Below, piece by piece: positions 9,198 through 19,300 of a stretch of DNA of 64,000 nt; within the stretch, counting starts at the first letter, position 1, and the number at the start of each line of letters is the position of its first letter. The notes under the pieces are model-generated. The model made no database searches, was not told the origin of the DNA, and was given only the letters and a program-made list of their open reading frames with translations. This DNA comes from Natrinema salaciae (lineage in GTDB: Archaea > Halobacteriota > Halobacteria > Halobacteriales > Natrialbaceae), in NCBI RefSeq assembly GCF_900110865.1, contig NZ_FOFD01000001.1, positions 62,001 through 126,000 on the forward strand. The letters are read 5' to 3'. Both the position numbers and the translations under genes were made by a program.

Positions 9198-10136
9198 TCA
9201 CTCTATGTCGACGTACTCGAACCACTCGTCGTACTCCTCGGGGGCCTGTTCGAGGATGTCGAAGAACCGCTGCTGGATGTCCTCGGTGACGGGGCCGCGG
9301 GAGCCGTCGCCGATGACGACGTTGTCGACCTTCCGGATGGGTGTCACTTCTGCCGCCGAGCCGGTGAAGAACAGCTCGTCGGCGGTGTTGAGTTCGCCGC
9401 GGGAGATGGAGACGTCGTCGTGAACGGCGTATCCCAGTTCCTCGGCGATCCGGATCACGGTGTCACGAGTGATGCCGTCGAGGATCGACTCCGAGAGGCC
9501 CGGCGTGTAGAGTTCGTCGTCGCGCACGAGGAAGACGTTCTCACCGGGGCCTTCGGCGACGTTGCCCTCCTTGTTGAGGACGATCGCCTCCGCGTAGCCG
9601 TTTCGGCGGGCCTCCTCGCCCGCGAGCATGCTGTTGACGTAGAGACCGGTGGTCTTGGCATTCGTCGGGATCTGGCTCGAGGCGTGTTTCCGCCACGAGG
9701 AGATCATCACGTCGATACCGTCCTCGAGGGCGTCCTCGCCGAGATAAGTCCCCCACGGCCAGGCGGCGATGGCGGTACGGGTGGGGCAGTCTTTGGGGCT
9801 GACGCCCAGCGAGTTGTAGCCGTAGTAGGCGATCGGCCGGACGTAACAGGACGGCAGCTCCTGTCGCCGGATGAGCGTTTTGGTCGCCTCGGTGAGCTCC
9901 GCGGGCGTGTGGTCGATCTCCATCTCGTACGGCTTCGCGGACTGGTAGAGCCGCTCCAAGTGCTCCTCCCACCGGAAGAGCGCGGGCCCGTTTTCGGTAT
10001 CGTAACAGCGCGCTCCTTCGAAGACTCCCGTTCCGTAGTGGAGCCCGTGCGTGAGCACGTGGATCTGCGCGTCGTCCCAGTCGACGAACTCGCCGTCCAT
10101 CCAGATCGTGTCGACGTCCATCTCGTCGAATCCCAT
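9198..10136 (-). CDS. ilvE: Branched-chain amino acid aminotransferase IlvE
   Basis: A 312-residue fold-type IV PLP enzyme that interconverts branched-chain 2-oxo acids and leucine, isoleucine or valine with glutamate. Key regions are HVLTHGLHYGTGVFEG near the N-terminus, the catalytic lysine context NAKTTGLYVNSMLA, then EAIVLNKEGNVAEGPGENVF and FFTGSAAEVTPI. The start MGFDEMDVD lies just upstream of the conserved I-W-M-D-G-E-F segment. A further 49-codon open extension upstream looks non-coding. It is a single gene on the minus strand, 180 nt from the winged-helix gene. Confidence 0.95.
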   Translation of the reverse strand: MGFDEMDVDTIWMDGEFVDWDDAQIHVLTHGLHYGTGVFEGARCYDTENGPALFRWEEHLERLYQSAKPYEMEIDHTPAELTEATKTLIRRQELPSCYVRPIAYYGYNSLGVSPKDCPTRTAIAAWPWGTYLGEDALEDGIDVMISSWRKHASSQIPTNAKTTGLYVNSMLAGEEARRNGYAEAIVLNKEGNVAEGPGENVFLVRDDELYTPGLSESILDGITRDTVIRIAEELGYAVHDDVSISRGELNTADELFFTGSAAEVTPIRKVDNVVIGDGSRGPVTEDIQQRFFDILEQAPEEYDEWFEYVDIE

Positions 10137-10316
10137 AATCGAGAGTGTTGAAAGCCACTGTACTAAGTGTTCGCGGTTTCGGGTTCGACGATCGAGGCGG
10201 AGATCGAGCGACCCGTCGCCGTTCCACGACGACTCGACACGCTGTCGGTCGCCCCGATTGCGGAGTCGGATCGCCTCGACCACGACAGTGACGGGGCCGA
10301 AACCGGTCCCGGACGC

Positions 10317-10844
10317 TTACCGCGAGTCGGCCGGATTCTCGAGCAGGCCGTCGACGAGGCGGGTGAACCGATCGACCAGCCGGTCCGGTACGGTGGGGGT
10401 AACCTCTGCGAGCAGTTGCGCGGTTTGCTCGGGGGTGGCGAGCGAGAGCGTCACGCGGTTGCGGTCGTCGTAGGTCTTCGTGACGATGTCGCCCTCGATC
10501 AGGTGGTCGAGGTGGTACTCGAGCGTGCTGCGGGCGATGTCGAGTTTCGCCGCAACCGTGTCGGGTCGGCTCGGTTCGTGCTCGATCAGGTAGACGACGA
10601 TCTCGCGGACCGTCTCGCGCCGAAACAGCGCGAGTGCGGTCCGCTCCCACGGGTCGTACTGCGGCGGGTAGTAGTGAGTCTGTCCGTACCACTCCTCGCG
10701 GACGAGGTCGTCGGCGTCGATCAGCCGACGGACGTGATACTGGATCTGCCCCGGTGCGTACGCCGACTCTCTGACGAGTTCGTTGAAGTGGATACCGGCG
10801 TTGGCCTGTACGTGGGCTCTGATCTGGTCTCGAGTGTCGCTCAT
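10317..10844 (-). CDS. Tandem winged-helix transcriptional regulator
   Basis: A 175-residue protein with two predicted winged-helix units. The first covers residues ~1-65 (GIHFNELVRESAYAPGQIQY, then HVRRLIDADDLV) and the second ~75-150 (RPDTVAAKLDIARSTLEYHL, then DHLIEGDIV). This ArsR/MarR-like double-wHTH arrangement is common among haloarchaeal regulators. No ligand-binding domain is present. It is divergent from the small membrane protein at 11073, with a 228-nt shared intergenic region, and such pairs often mark a regulator and its target. That pairing is inference. Confidence 0.82.
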   Translation of the reverse strand: MSDTRDQIRAHVQANAGIHFNELVRESAYAPGQIQYHVRRLIDADDLVREEWYGQTHYYPPQYDPWERTALALFRRETVREIVVYLIEHEPSRPDTVAAKLDIARSTLEYHLDHLIEGDIVTKTYDDRNRVTLSLATPEQTAQLLAEVTPTVPDRLVDRFTRLVDGLLENPADSR

Positions 10845-11072
10845 TGGAATCGGTCTGTATCCGGTGGCTCTCTGTGGAGCGAACGGCGACTGCTACCGAC
10901 ACCTAGCCGTGTGTTCCTGATAACGCCTTTTGATCGTTCCCGACGGCTGAGAACGGGTCGTCGGTCGTCGACCCCGTCTTCGAGACCGCGGTGGCGAGCG
11001 GCCGCCGGAACGGGACGCAGTGACACGACCGAAGCACATAGATACCGTCATCGACGATGTACGGTCGTATCG

Positions 11073-11441
11073 ATGGATCACACGAGTCCGTTCGAAATGT
11101 CGTGGCTCGATCCACAACTCGCCCCGGTGTTACTGGTCGTGCTCGTCCTCGCAGTCGTCGGGACGACACTCCTCTTTTGTTGCGGCGTCGTGGCGTACTC
11201 CCGGCGGCGATCGTTCCGGTATCTGCTGATCACGGTCGTGCTCGGCCTCCTCGTCACGCGGTCGGTCATCGGCCTCGGCACCGCGTTCGGACTCGTTCCG
11301 ATGACGATCCACCACCTCGTCGAGCACGGCTTCGATTTCACCATCGCCGTGCTCATCCTCTACGCGGCGTATCGGAGCGGACCGGTCGGTGATACCGACG
11401 CGGAACCCGATCCAGCGGCTTCGAAAACGGACGGCGACTGA
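11073..11441 (+). CDS. Small membrane protein (DUF7471-like), divergent from wHTH regulator
   Basis: A 122-residue protein with three hydrophobic helices (about residues 15-40, 50-70 and 80-100) and an acidic C-terminal tail. Cysteines sit at the end of helix 1 (LLFCCGVVAYSRRR). It resembles the haloarchaeal DUF7471 family usually found next to a tandem winged-helix protein, as here. The function is unknown; membrane sensing or signalling to the regulator is a possibility only. The start at MDHTSPFEM follows a non-coding open stretch and fits the leader-free pattern of neighbouring genes. Confidence 0.65.
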   Translation: MDHTSPFEMSWLDPQLAPVLLVVLVLAVVGTTLLFCCGVVAYSRRRSFRYLLITVVLGLLVTRSVIGLGTAFGLVPMTIHHLVEHGFDFTIAVLILYAAYRSGPVGDTDAEPDPAASKTDGD

Positions 11442-11450
11442 GTGCCTGCC

Positions 11451-12161
11451 CTACCCGAGTCGCTCGAGCACGTCTCGCCCCTCGAGGTAGGCGAACCCGT
11501 ACCGATCCGCGTAGGCGCGAGCGTCGGCGGGGGAAAGCGCGTCGCCGGTCTCGTCGTCGAGCATCTCGCAGACGACGACGGCGGGCGTGAGGTCGGCCGC
11601 TTCGGCGAGGGCGACGCCGAGTTCGGTGTGTCCCTCGCGCTGACCGAGCAGGTCGGGCGCGGCTTTGAGCAGGTGAACGTGGCCCGGAACGCGGAACTCG
11701 TCGGCGAACGCCGTGTTCCCGGGTGCGGCGGCGGCCTCGCCGAGCGCTCGGATGGTCGTCGAGCGGTCGTCGTCGGTGATTCCGGTGTAGGTATCGCGGT
11801 GGTTGACCGTCAGCGAGAACGACGAGCGGTCGTCGTAGCCGAGTTCGTGGTCGGCCGTCGCGGGGTGGTCGACCGCCTCCGAATAGAAGGGGAGATCGAA
11901 CGCCGCCGCCACCTCGTGGCCCAGTGCGACGCAGACCAGCCCGCCGGCGTCGTTGCGCAGTCTGGCGACGGCCTCGGGCGTGACGGCGTCGGCGTGGTAG
12001 ATCAGGTCCGTCTCGCCCTCGCGGTCGGCCGCGTCGTGGACGAGTATCGGCTCGCCCGCTCGCAGGGACTCGAGGGCGTGCTCGAACGAATTCGCGGCCG
12101 CGTTCGCGCCGGCCGCGCCGCCGTCAGCGTTCGATTGTGGCCCGGCGTGGTGACCAGTCAT
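11451..12161 (-). CDS. ribB: 3,4-dihydroxy-2-butanone-4-phosphate synthase RibB
   Basis: A 236-residue enzyme that makes the four-carbon unit of riboflavin from ribulose 5-phosphate. The acidic metal motif [13 protein letters not shown] and the ANHRDTYTG-like stretch ([19 protein letters not shown]) are clear, as are the PGHVHLLKA and GHTELGVAL segments of the active site. It overlaps the upstream ribK gene by 4 nt (ATGA), so the two are translationally coupled as a riboflavin/FMN operon. The low-complexity N-terminus (residues 1-25, Gly/Ala/Asn) is a haloarchaeal extension. Confidence 0.95.
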   Translation of the reverse strand: MTGHHAGPQSNADGGAAGANAAANSFEHALESLRAGEPILVHDAADREGETDLIYHADAVTPEAVARLRNDAGGLVCVALGHEVAAAFDLPFYSEAVDHPATADHELGYDDRSSFSLTVNHRDTYTGITDDDRSTTIRALGEAAAAPGNTAFADEFRVPGHVHLLKAAPDLLGQREGHTELGVALAEAADLTPAVVVCEMLDDETGDALSPADARAYADRYGFAYLEGRDVLERLG

Positions 12162-12865
12162 TCCCGATCACCCACCGAGACGGTGACGTGGTCGCCGTCC
12201 TCGAGGGCGAGTTCCTCGCGGAGCTTGTCGGAGGCGATGACCTCGAGCTGGTCGTCGTCGTGGTGGGTTCGTTCGGGGGCGATCGTGTAGGCGTCGTCGT
12301 AGGTCTCGCCGTCGGCGGTCTCGATCGTCGCGGGGTAGCAGACCGCGGGGCCGTAGGTGCGCTCGTCCGACTCCCAGCCGTCGATCGGGACGGGCTCGAG
12401 CGAGGCCATTGCGCTGCGGCGGCGCACGCTCTCCTCGCGAAGGTCGACGTTCAGCGTCCCGGGGAACGGCTCGAAGCCGAGTCGCTCCTCGAACTGCCGT
12501 TTGTATCCCGACAGGGAGATGTAGTGGCGGCCCTCGCCCATCCCGCTGGTGACGGTCCCCTCGAGTGTGATCCGCGAGTCGGTCTCGAAGATGCGACGGT
12601 AGTCTTCGTACTCGGCGCGGAGCGTCCCCTCGCCGGTCTCGGTTATCGCGACCCACTGGCCGTCGCTGACCGTGTCGCGCTCGAGCAGCTCGGCGCTCTC
12701 GAGGCGCTGGAGCCGCCGCGAGGCGGTCTGGTTCGATGCGTCGAGACGGTCCGCGAGGTGAGAACAGGAGATCTTGACGTCGCCCTCGAGTCCACCCTCG
12801 AGTGCGAGGAGTTTGAGCACGGCGAGTTCGTCGTGCCCGACGGCGGACTCGGCTATCACTGACAT
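12158..12865 (-). CDS. ribK: CTP-dependent riboflavin kinase with N-terminal winged-helix domain
   Basis: A 235-residue protein. Residues ~1-90 form a winged helix ([20 protein letters not shown]), and ~95-230 form the archaeal CTP-dependent riboflavin kinase domain ([16 protein letters not shown], then FPGTLNVDL and a C-terminal [10 protein letters not shown] strand). It phosphorylates riboflavin to FMN using CTP. The winged helix suggests it may also regulate transcription, as proposed for RbkR-type proteins. It precedes ribB with a 4-nt overlap. The start at [10 protein letters not shown] fits the short distance to the HTH. Confidence 0.93.
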   Translation of the reverse strand: MSVIAESAVGHDELAVLKLLALEGGLEGDVKISCSHLADRLDASNQTASRRLQRLESAELLERDTVSDGQWVAITETGEGTLRAEYEDYRRIFETDSRITLEGTVTSGMGEGRHYISLSGYKRQFEERLGFEPFPGTLNVDLREESVRRRSAMASLEPVPIDGWESDERTYGPAVCYPATIETADGETYDDAYTIAPERTHHDDDQLEVIASDKLREELALEDGDHVTVSVGDRE

Positions 12866-13029
12866 ACACGCACGTATATCCCATACCGGTAAAAGCATAT
12901 CGAATGTGGAATGCGTCACGAAACTGTGACGCAGTTCACGAACGTTTTCCGCGTACTCGGAGGTTGGAGACCGGGTGCAAAAAGCCACCGATCCGACGGG
13001 TCCGGTCGGGGTCGGCAGCGGCGCGGGAG

Positions 13030-13866
13030 CTACAGGGCGCGTCGGATGTAGTCCGCGATTGCAGCGACGCGGTCGGGATCGTAGGTCCAGAACCCGTCCC
13101 AGACCCGCGGCTCCGTCTCGAGACAGACCAGCGCTGCGGGCCCGGTGTTCGACCCGCCGTCGTCGTCGGAGCCGTCGAGGCCGGCACCGTCGTCGGGTTC
13201 GTAGACGACGAACCACCCGTCTCGGTACTCTTCGTCGCTGCCGGTGTGTTCCGTCACGTCGAGATCGACCGTCGTCCCGTCGTCGACTCCGTAGACGTGG
13301 GTGTCGACGTCGGTCGCCGCGAGGTCGGCGTACACGTCCCTCGTTCCGATCTCGTCGCCGATCCGCGAGAGCCGCTGGAACGCGCTGTGAAGCGTTCCGC
13401 TGCCCGTCGCCCAGGCGCGCTGCTCGATGTAGCGGGAGACCAGGATCAGGAGCAACTTCTCCTTGTGCGAGAGCGGATACCCGCGGAGACGCAGCCGCGT
13501 CTCGTCGAGGGTCGCCAGCACGGCCGGCAGGTCGATCTCCGCCACGCCGCGCGCCCCCGTGACGAACAGATCGGAGTTGATCGCGAGGATCGCATCGTAC
13601 AGCGCGGCCATCGGGGACGCCGCGATCGGCCGGCCCTCCTCGAGCAGGACGGCCGTATCGCCGTCTCGCTCGAGCGGGGCGCGTATCCGCGGGTCGAGAT
13701 CCGAATCGGGTGGAATCGTCTCGCCCGGTTCGACGGTGATCGGCTGCTCCGCGAACGTCTCGGCGAGCATCTCCGTCAGAGGGCCCGTCGCGTCGTCGTT
13801 GACGACCGCGATCGTCCGGTCGGGCGAACCGACGTCGTCGATGAACGCTCGAAGAGTCACTTGCAC
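13030..13866 (-). CDS. DICT sensory domain-containing protein
   Basis: A 278-residue soluble protein resembling haloarchaeal DICT-domain proteins, a domain proposed to sense light or other signals. The central region with [20 protein letters not shown] and the C-terminal [18 protein letters not shown], in which aromatic residues follow a strand, support the family. An acidic Gly/Ser loop (about residues 228-241) interrupts the domain and is probably a lineage insertion. No output domain or membrane segment is present. It is transcribed on the same strand as taw1, 91 nt downstream of it. Confidence 0.75.
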   Translation of the reverse strand: MQVTLRAFIDDVGSPDRTIAVVNDDATGPLTEMLAETFAEQPITVEPGETIPPDSDLDPRIRAPLERDGDTAVLLEEGRPIAASPMAALYDAILAINSDLFVTGARGVAEIDLPAVLATLDETRLRLRGYPLSHKEKLLLILVSRYIEQRAWATGSGTLHSAFQRLSRIGDEIGTRDVYADLAATDVDTHVYGVDDGTTVDLDVTEHTGSDEEYRDGWFVVYEPDDGAGLDGSDDDGGSNTGPAALVCLETEPRVWDGFWTYDPDRVAAIADYIRRAL

Positions 13867-13957
13867 ACGTTCTTCGTTGCGGTACGTAACTGTTCTCGCC
13901 GTCGGCCTGCGGCCACGGTGACTCCGCGGGCGAGCGGCCGGCGTCCGATCTCCACGA

Positions 13958-14992
13958 TCAGTCGCCGGTGACCGGATCTCGGTCCCAGAACTCGCTGCCC
14001 TTCTTCAGTTTCGGCACCCACGTGTCCGCCGTCTTCGCGAGGAGCGCGACGCGCGAGGCGGGCACGCCCTTGACCTCGTCGAAGCCGGGCATGTACTCCC
14101 CGACGTCTTCGGCGAACGCGACGACCTCCTCGTGCTCGGGCATCGCGGACCGGTCGAGGCGACCCTGCGAGTGGCCGACGTGCATGTACGCCTTCAGTTC
14201 GACGTAGTCGGGATCGGCCTGCTGGTAGAACCCGGCGTACCAGTCCGGATTGCGCATGTTCTCGCCCTTGACGAGCGTCGTCCGGAGCACGGTCCGGGTC
14301 TCGTCTTTCGCCGCGAGGACGTCCATCGTCTCGAGCAGCTTCTCCCAGGCGTCGTCCTCCATCGCGCCGACGACCTGGTCGAACGTGTGCCGCTCGGGGG
14401 CGTCGACGCTGACGTAGAGCTGCGTCGGATCGCACTCCCGGAGGACGTCGGGACGGGTCCCGTTCGAGACGAGGAACGTGGTGATATCCCGGTCGTGGAA
14501 GGCTTCGATGAGTTCGGGTAGGTAGGGATAGAGCGTCGGTTCGCCGTCCAGGGAGATGGCCACGTGGCGGGGCTCCATCGCCTGCTCGAAGACCTCGCGG
14601 GGGACCGCCTCGTTGCCGCCAAAGCCCGAGAGCAGTTTCTTCTGGAGATCGATCGAGGCGTCGACGACCGCTTCGGGGTCGTCCCACTCGACGTCGTCCA
14701 TCTCGTAGGAGTGGCCCTTGTGATCGCGCCAGCAGAAGACACAGCGCTCGTTACACCGGACGACCGGCGTCATCTGAATGCAGCGATGGGACTCGATCCC
14801 GTAGAAGATGTTCTTGTAACACTTCCCCTCGCCCCGCATGGCGTTGGCCGTCCAGCCGCAGGTCTGGGCGGCCGTGTGGTTCTCGCTGTGATAGTCCGGA
14901 CTCGAGACCTGCGCCGGCCCGCCGGCGTCGCCGTCGCCGGTGTCACGGCCGTCGCTGGCTCCGTCGCGCCCGGGATTCGCGGAGTCGCTCAT
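13958..14992 (-). CDS. taw1: tRNA 4-demethylwyosine synthase Taw1 (TYW1)
   Basis: A 344-residue radical-SAM enzyme that converts N1-methylguanosine-37 of tRNA-Phe to 4-demethylwyosine. The SAM cluster motif C80-x3-C84-x2-C87 (CNERCVFCWRD) is present. Three further cysteines (about C45, C58 and C71) fit the second Fe-S cluster of archaeal Taw1. The core strands SLDGEPTLYP and VSVDAPERHTFD are typical. The first ~30 residues are a disordered Gly/Asp/Ser extension. Length agrees with archaeal members. It acts in the wyosine pathway in the cytoplasm. Confidence 0.94.
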   Translation of the reverse strand: MSDSANPGRDGASDGRDTGDGDAGGPAQVSSPDYHSENHTAAQTCGWTANAMRGEGKCYKNIFYGIESHRCIQMTPVVRCNERCVFCWRDHKGHSYEMDDVEWDDPEAVVDASIDLQKKLLSGFGGNEAVPREVFEQAMEPRHVAISLDGEPTLYPYLPELIEAFHDRDITTFLVSNGTRPDVLRECDPTQLYVSVDAPERHTFDQVVGAMEDDAWEKLLETMDVLAAKDETRTVLRTTLVKGENMRNPDWYAGFYQQADPDYVELKAYMHVGHSQGRLDRSAMPEHEEVVAFAEDVGEYMPGFDEVKGVPASRVALLAKTADTWVPKLKKGSEFWDRDPVTGD

Positions 14993-15043
14993 GTTGTCAG
15001 CCGTTGTGCGGGCGCGGGCAAAAGGTGTGTGGTGTCCGGCCAG

Positions 15044-15373
15044 CTATTCGTCGTGTCCCTCGCCCGGGGCGTCGCCGGGATCGTCCGGGAGCGCGTGCGG
15101 ATCGGCGGCTTCGTCGCCGTGCTTCGTGTCGTCCCGCTCGAAGAGATACAGTGCGGGCCCTGCGAGCACGATTACGAGCAGTCCCGGAATCGGCACGTCC
15201 GGCGGTGCCAGATAGATCCCCAGCCCGCTGCCACACGTGGCGAAGACGAGTCCCCCCCACAGGCCCGGCCTCGAGACCCCGATCCGGCTTGCGTCCCGGT
15301 AGACGGCGGCCGCACAGCCGAAGACGATCGCGATCCCGACGACGGCGACGGCGAGCCCCTGCAGCGGAATCAT
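15044..15373 (-). CDS. Small membrane protein of unknown function
   Basis: A 109-residue protein with three hydrophobic stretches (about residues 5-25, 37-54 and 62-77) and a hydrophilic acidic tail with several His residues. One short loop reads AVYRDASRIGVSRPGLWGG, which resembles loops of haloarchaeal small multi-pass proteins without pointing to a family I can name. It lies 51 nt downstream of taw1 on the same strand and may be co-transcribed. Hydrophobic pattern and codon usage support a real gene. Confidence 0.6.
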   Translation of the reverse strand: MIPLQGLAVAVVGIAIVFGCAAAVYRDASRIGVSRPGLWGGLVFATCGSGLGIYLAPPDVPIPGLLVIVLAGPALYLFERDDTKHGDEAADPHALPDDPGDAPGEGHDE

Positions 15374-15598
15374 ACCTCGAGCTATGCCGCCGGCCGCAAG
15401 TCAGTGTAGCGATTCACCGGACCGTTCGCCGCGAATCGCCCGCCCCGGTGCGGCCGACGGGATACGGAAACGGCGGACCCGCGTTCCGAACGGGGGCTGC
15501 GAGCGACGACGCCGCGGCTCGGGCCCGACGGCGCTCGCGGCCGGCGACTTCCGTACGAAAGCCTCGGCCTCTTCCCGACTCCGGCGCTATCGTCAGGT

Positions 15599-15964
15599 AT
15601 GATTGGCGCGTACACGATCGGCAAGAAAGCGGTCAGTTTCGGCTACAAACGCTACGGCATCCCGGGAGCCGTCGCCTCGGGCGGTGCGGCGCTGGCGGGC
15701 TACCTGATCGTTCGGCGAGCCCTGAAATCGTCGACGAACGGCGAGAACGTCGACTCCGCGATCGACGCGGGCGAGATCCAGTCCGCGGTCGAAGAGAAGG
15801 GACTGAGCGCGGTGACCGACAGGGGAACCCTCGATCGGGCGATCGACGAAGAGAACGTCGGTTCCGCCGTCGATATGGGCGACGTGCAGTCGTCGGCCGA
15901 GGACGAAACCGACGAGGTCGCCGATAGCGCGGGCGACGGCGACTCGAGCACCGGCGGGAACTGA
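15599..15964 (+). CDS. Hypothetical haloarchaeal protein with one hydrophobic segment
   Basis: A 121-residue protein. Residues ~1-40 include a Lys/Tyr-rich start (IGKKAVSFGYKRYGIPG) and a single hydrophobic Gly/Ala helix, followed by ~80 acidic residues with a loose repeat of the form V-D-S-A-I-D-x-G-x-I-Q-S-A-V. The repeated E-x-V-x-S-A-V-D pattern suggests a coiled or repetitive tail exposed to solvent. No family was recognised. It stands alone on the plus strand with good haloarchaeal codon usage. Confidence 0.6.
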   Translation: MIGAYTIGKKAVSFGYKRYGIPGAVASGGAALAGYLIVRRALKSSTNGENVDSAIDAGEIQSAVEEKGLSAVTDRGTLDRAIDEENVGSAVDMGDVQSSAEDETDEVADSAGDGDSSTGGN

Positions 15965-16025
15965 CGGTCGAGGTCCCGCTTCGCCGGCGGTCGCCCGCCG
16001 GTAGCCGTCGCTTCTCGAGCGCGTC

Positions 16026-16169
16026 TCACCGCTGCCAGAACGTATCGGCGCAGTCGTAGACGACGCCGTGGTGCGGGCAGACGTACTTGCAGTGGCGTTT
16101 GTACATCGGCGTCTCGCAGGCGGGACACGGGCGTCCGCCGACGGCGTCCTCGTCGTCGGTGTCGACCAT
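16026..16169 (-). CDS. Small zinc-finger protein (HVO_2523-like)
   Basis: A 47-residue protein with CPAC (residues ~15-18) and a second cluster HCKYVCPHHGVVYDC, giving at least four Cys plus His zinc ligands in a single zinc ribbon. The sequence and length resemble the haloarchaeal HVO_2523-type small zinc-finger proteins. Such proteins often bind nucleic acids or protein partners. The start ATG (MVDTDDEDAVG) was chosen because it immediately precedes the finger. Confidence 0.75.
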   Translation of the reverse strand: MVDTDDEDAVGGRPCPACETPMYKRHCKYVCPHHGVVYDCADTFWQR

Positions 16170-16329
16170 CGTCCGAACGATCGTCGCCGACCGTGCTAAA
16201 CCCTTCGCGACCGGAGCGCGGCACTGCGTCGCGACCGCTCCTCGACGGGGTGTCGCGACGAAAACCCTGACACTGAAACCGACGTAAAAACCGACCCGGG
16301 CTACTCCTCGCGGTGCGAGCCGCGACGGC

Positions 16330-19300
16330 TCAGCACTCGCTCCAGCCGCAGGACTCGCAGGTCTTGCAGCCTTCCGAGAAGTACAGCGACATTGAGCCGC
16401 AGTCGGGACACTCCGGCGATTCGCCGGCGTCGATGAGGTCCTGTGTCGTGTCGTCGTCGGCGGCCGCCGACGCGCCGCCCTCCGCGGCGGCCGCACCGCC
16501 GTCGGTCTTCGGGCCGTCGTACTCGGCGGCGTCCGCGTCCGCCGACTCCTCGAGCGTCTGCTGTTTCGGGTACGGCTTGTCGATCTCGTTCTCGAGGTAC
16601 CGGCGCATCGCGGTGCCGATGGCGTCCGGGATCGACTGGATCTGTTCGCCCTTGTCCCAGGCGACCTTCGGGGAGCGGGTCCCGCAGAGTTCGTCGACGA
16701 TCTCCTCGGGGTCGACGCCGGAGCGCAGCGAGGTCGAGATGACCTTCGCCAGCGCCTCGGTGAAGGAGTTCGTGAAGCCCCCGGAGTGGCCGATGTTCGC
16801 GAACAGTTCGAACGGCTGGCCGGTCTCGGGGTCCTCGTTGATCGTCACGTAGATCTTCCCGTAGCCGGTGTCGATGCGCTGGCTGACGCCCTGCAGGGCG
16901 TCGGGCCGTTCGCGCTTCTCGGTGAAGTCGACCTGGATGGGGTCCTGCGCGTCTCCGTCGAGGAGCCCGTCGCCCTCCACTTCGAGAACGTCCTGGACCT
17001 CCTCGCTCTCGAGGAAGGTCTCGAGGCCGCCGAAGATCTCGTCGATCTGCTCGACCAGGGCCTGCGCGGCCTCGGTCTCGTCGGCGAAGTCGGCGTTGTC
17101 CGCGCGCGTGGTCAGCACCTGCTTGCTGCGGGTGCCGTCGCGGTAGTAGGTGACGCCCTTGCCGCCGTTCTCGTAGACCCACTCGAAGACCTCCTTGGCG
17201 TCTTCGAGCGTGGAGTCGTTGGGCGCGTTGACCGTCTTCGAGATGGCGGAGTCGACGCCGTTCTGACAGGCACACTGGACCGCGGCGTGTTGCTTCGCGG
17301 TGAGGTCGCTGGTGATGACGAACAGTTCGCCGATCGCGTCCGGCACCGTCGACAGTCCCTCGACGCCGTCGAACTGGTTCGTCGCCATCTGCTCCTGGGC
17401 TTCCGCCTTGACGGCGTCGACGTCGATGTCGTTGGCCTCGAGCGTCCGCAGGAAGTAGTCGTCGAACTCGACGAGCATCTCGTCGCCCTGAACGTCGTCG
17501 GTGACGTTCTTGTAGTAGGCGACGTTGTAGATGGGCTCACAGCCGCCCGTCGTGTTGCCGACCATCGAGGTCGTCCCCGTCGGGGCGATGGTCGTCACGT
17601 TGTGGTTGCGGATCGGGAAGCCGTCCGCCCAGTCGTCGGCGTCCTCGCCGGTCTGGCGCTCGAACCACTCGCGGTACTCCGTCGGGTTCGCGTACTTCGA
17701 CTCGTCCCAGTCGTTGAAGGTGCCGCGTTCGGTGGCGAGTTCGCGGCTCGTGGCCTTCGCGCCGTGGTTGATGTGGGTCATCAGCTGGCTGGCGACCTCG
17801 TTGCCCTCGTCGCTGCCGTACTTGATCCCGAGCTGGACGTACAGCTGGGCCAGCCCCATGACGCCGAGTCCGATCTTGCGCATGTCGCGGACCTTCTCCT
17901 CGATCTCCTCGACCGGGAAGTCCGACATCGTGACGACGTTCTCCAAAAAGCGCGTGCCGTACTCGATGCGCTCGTCGAACTCCGCGTAGTCGATGGCCTC
18001 CTCGAGGAAGGCGGAAACGGCCGCCTCCTGGGAGTCGTACTCGTCGCCGTGCTCGTCGGACCAGACGCGCCAGTCGGGGGCGTCCGTGTCCGCCAGCGTC
18101 GAGAGGTTGATGTGGCCGAGGTTACAGGCCTCGTACTCCTCGAGCGGCTGTTCCCCGCATGGGTTTGTTGCAAGGATTCTGTGCTCGGATTTTTCTCCGA
18201 CATCGAAGGAGTGCTCCTTGTTCACTCGCTCGAGGTAGATGACGCCGGGCTCGCCGTTCTCGTGGGCACCCTCGACGATGCGCTCCCAGACGAGTTCCGC
18301 GGGAACGGAGAGCGGTTCGCCGACCTCGACGTGCTCGCCGAGGTCGTACCGGCTGTACATCTCCTTGGTCTCCTCGGTGGCGATATGGGGCTCTTCCGTG
18401 CGCGGGTTGGTGAACGTGTACTCCTCGCCGTTCTGGACGGCCGCCATGAAGTCGTCGGTGACGCCGACGGAGATATTGAAGTTCGAGAGATGCCCCTCGA
18501 CGGCGTTTCGAAGGTGTTTGGGCACGCGACCGTCCTCGTCGATCAGGTCGCGGGCCTCCTCGAGGGCTTCGCTAAAGCTCGTGTAGGTGTAGTCGTCGGG
18601 GTCGTTGAGACGGAGACAGTGGGCCAGCGAGACGTCCTTGTTCTTGGCGTGGATGAACTCGATGACGTCGGGGTGGGAGACGCGCATGATGCCCATCTGG
18701 GCACCGCGTCGGGTCCCGCCCTGCGCGATGGTCTCGCAGAGCTGGTCGTAGGTCCGCATGAAGGTGATCGGGCCGGAGGCGATGCCGCCGGTCGAGCCGA
18801 CCGAGTCGCCGTAGGGACGAAGCTGCCAGAAGCCGTAGCCGACGCCGCCGCCGGACTGGAAGACTTCCGCCGCCTTCTTGGCCGTCTCGTGGATGTCCGA
18901 GAGGTCGTCGTCGGGCGACATGACGAAACAGGCCGAGAGCTGCTGGAGCTCGTTGCCCGCGTTCATCAGCGTCGGCGAGTTCGGCATAAAGGAGAGCGAC
19001 TCCATCCCGTCGGTAAAGGTCTCGGCGACGTCTTCGACGTGGGCCCGTATCTCGTCGGGGAGTTCGGGGACGGTCGTGTCGTAGGCGAACTTGTTGACGT
19101 TGCGCTCGGTCAGCGTCGTCTCGACGTCGTCGTCGGCCGTGACGCCCTCGCCGAAGACCTCCTCGGCGAGCTCGTCTCGGCGCGGATGGTCGGGCTTCAG
19201 CTGGTCGGGGGAGACCGTGATCTCGCGATCCCGTTTCTCGGCCTCGTAGACGGCCTCGGCCAGCGCGATGTTCTTGCCGACGCGATCGAAGAGATCCTCC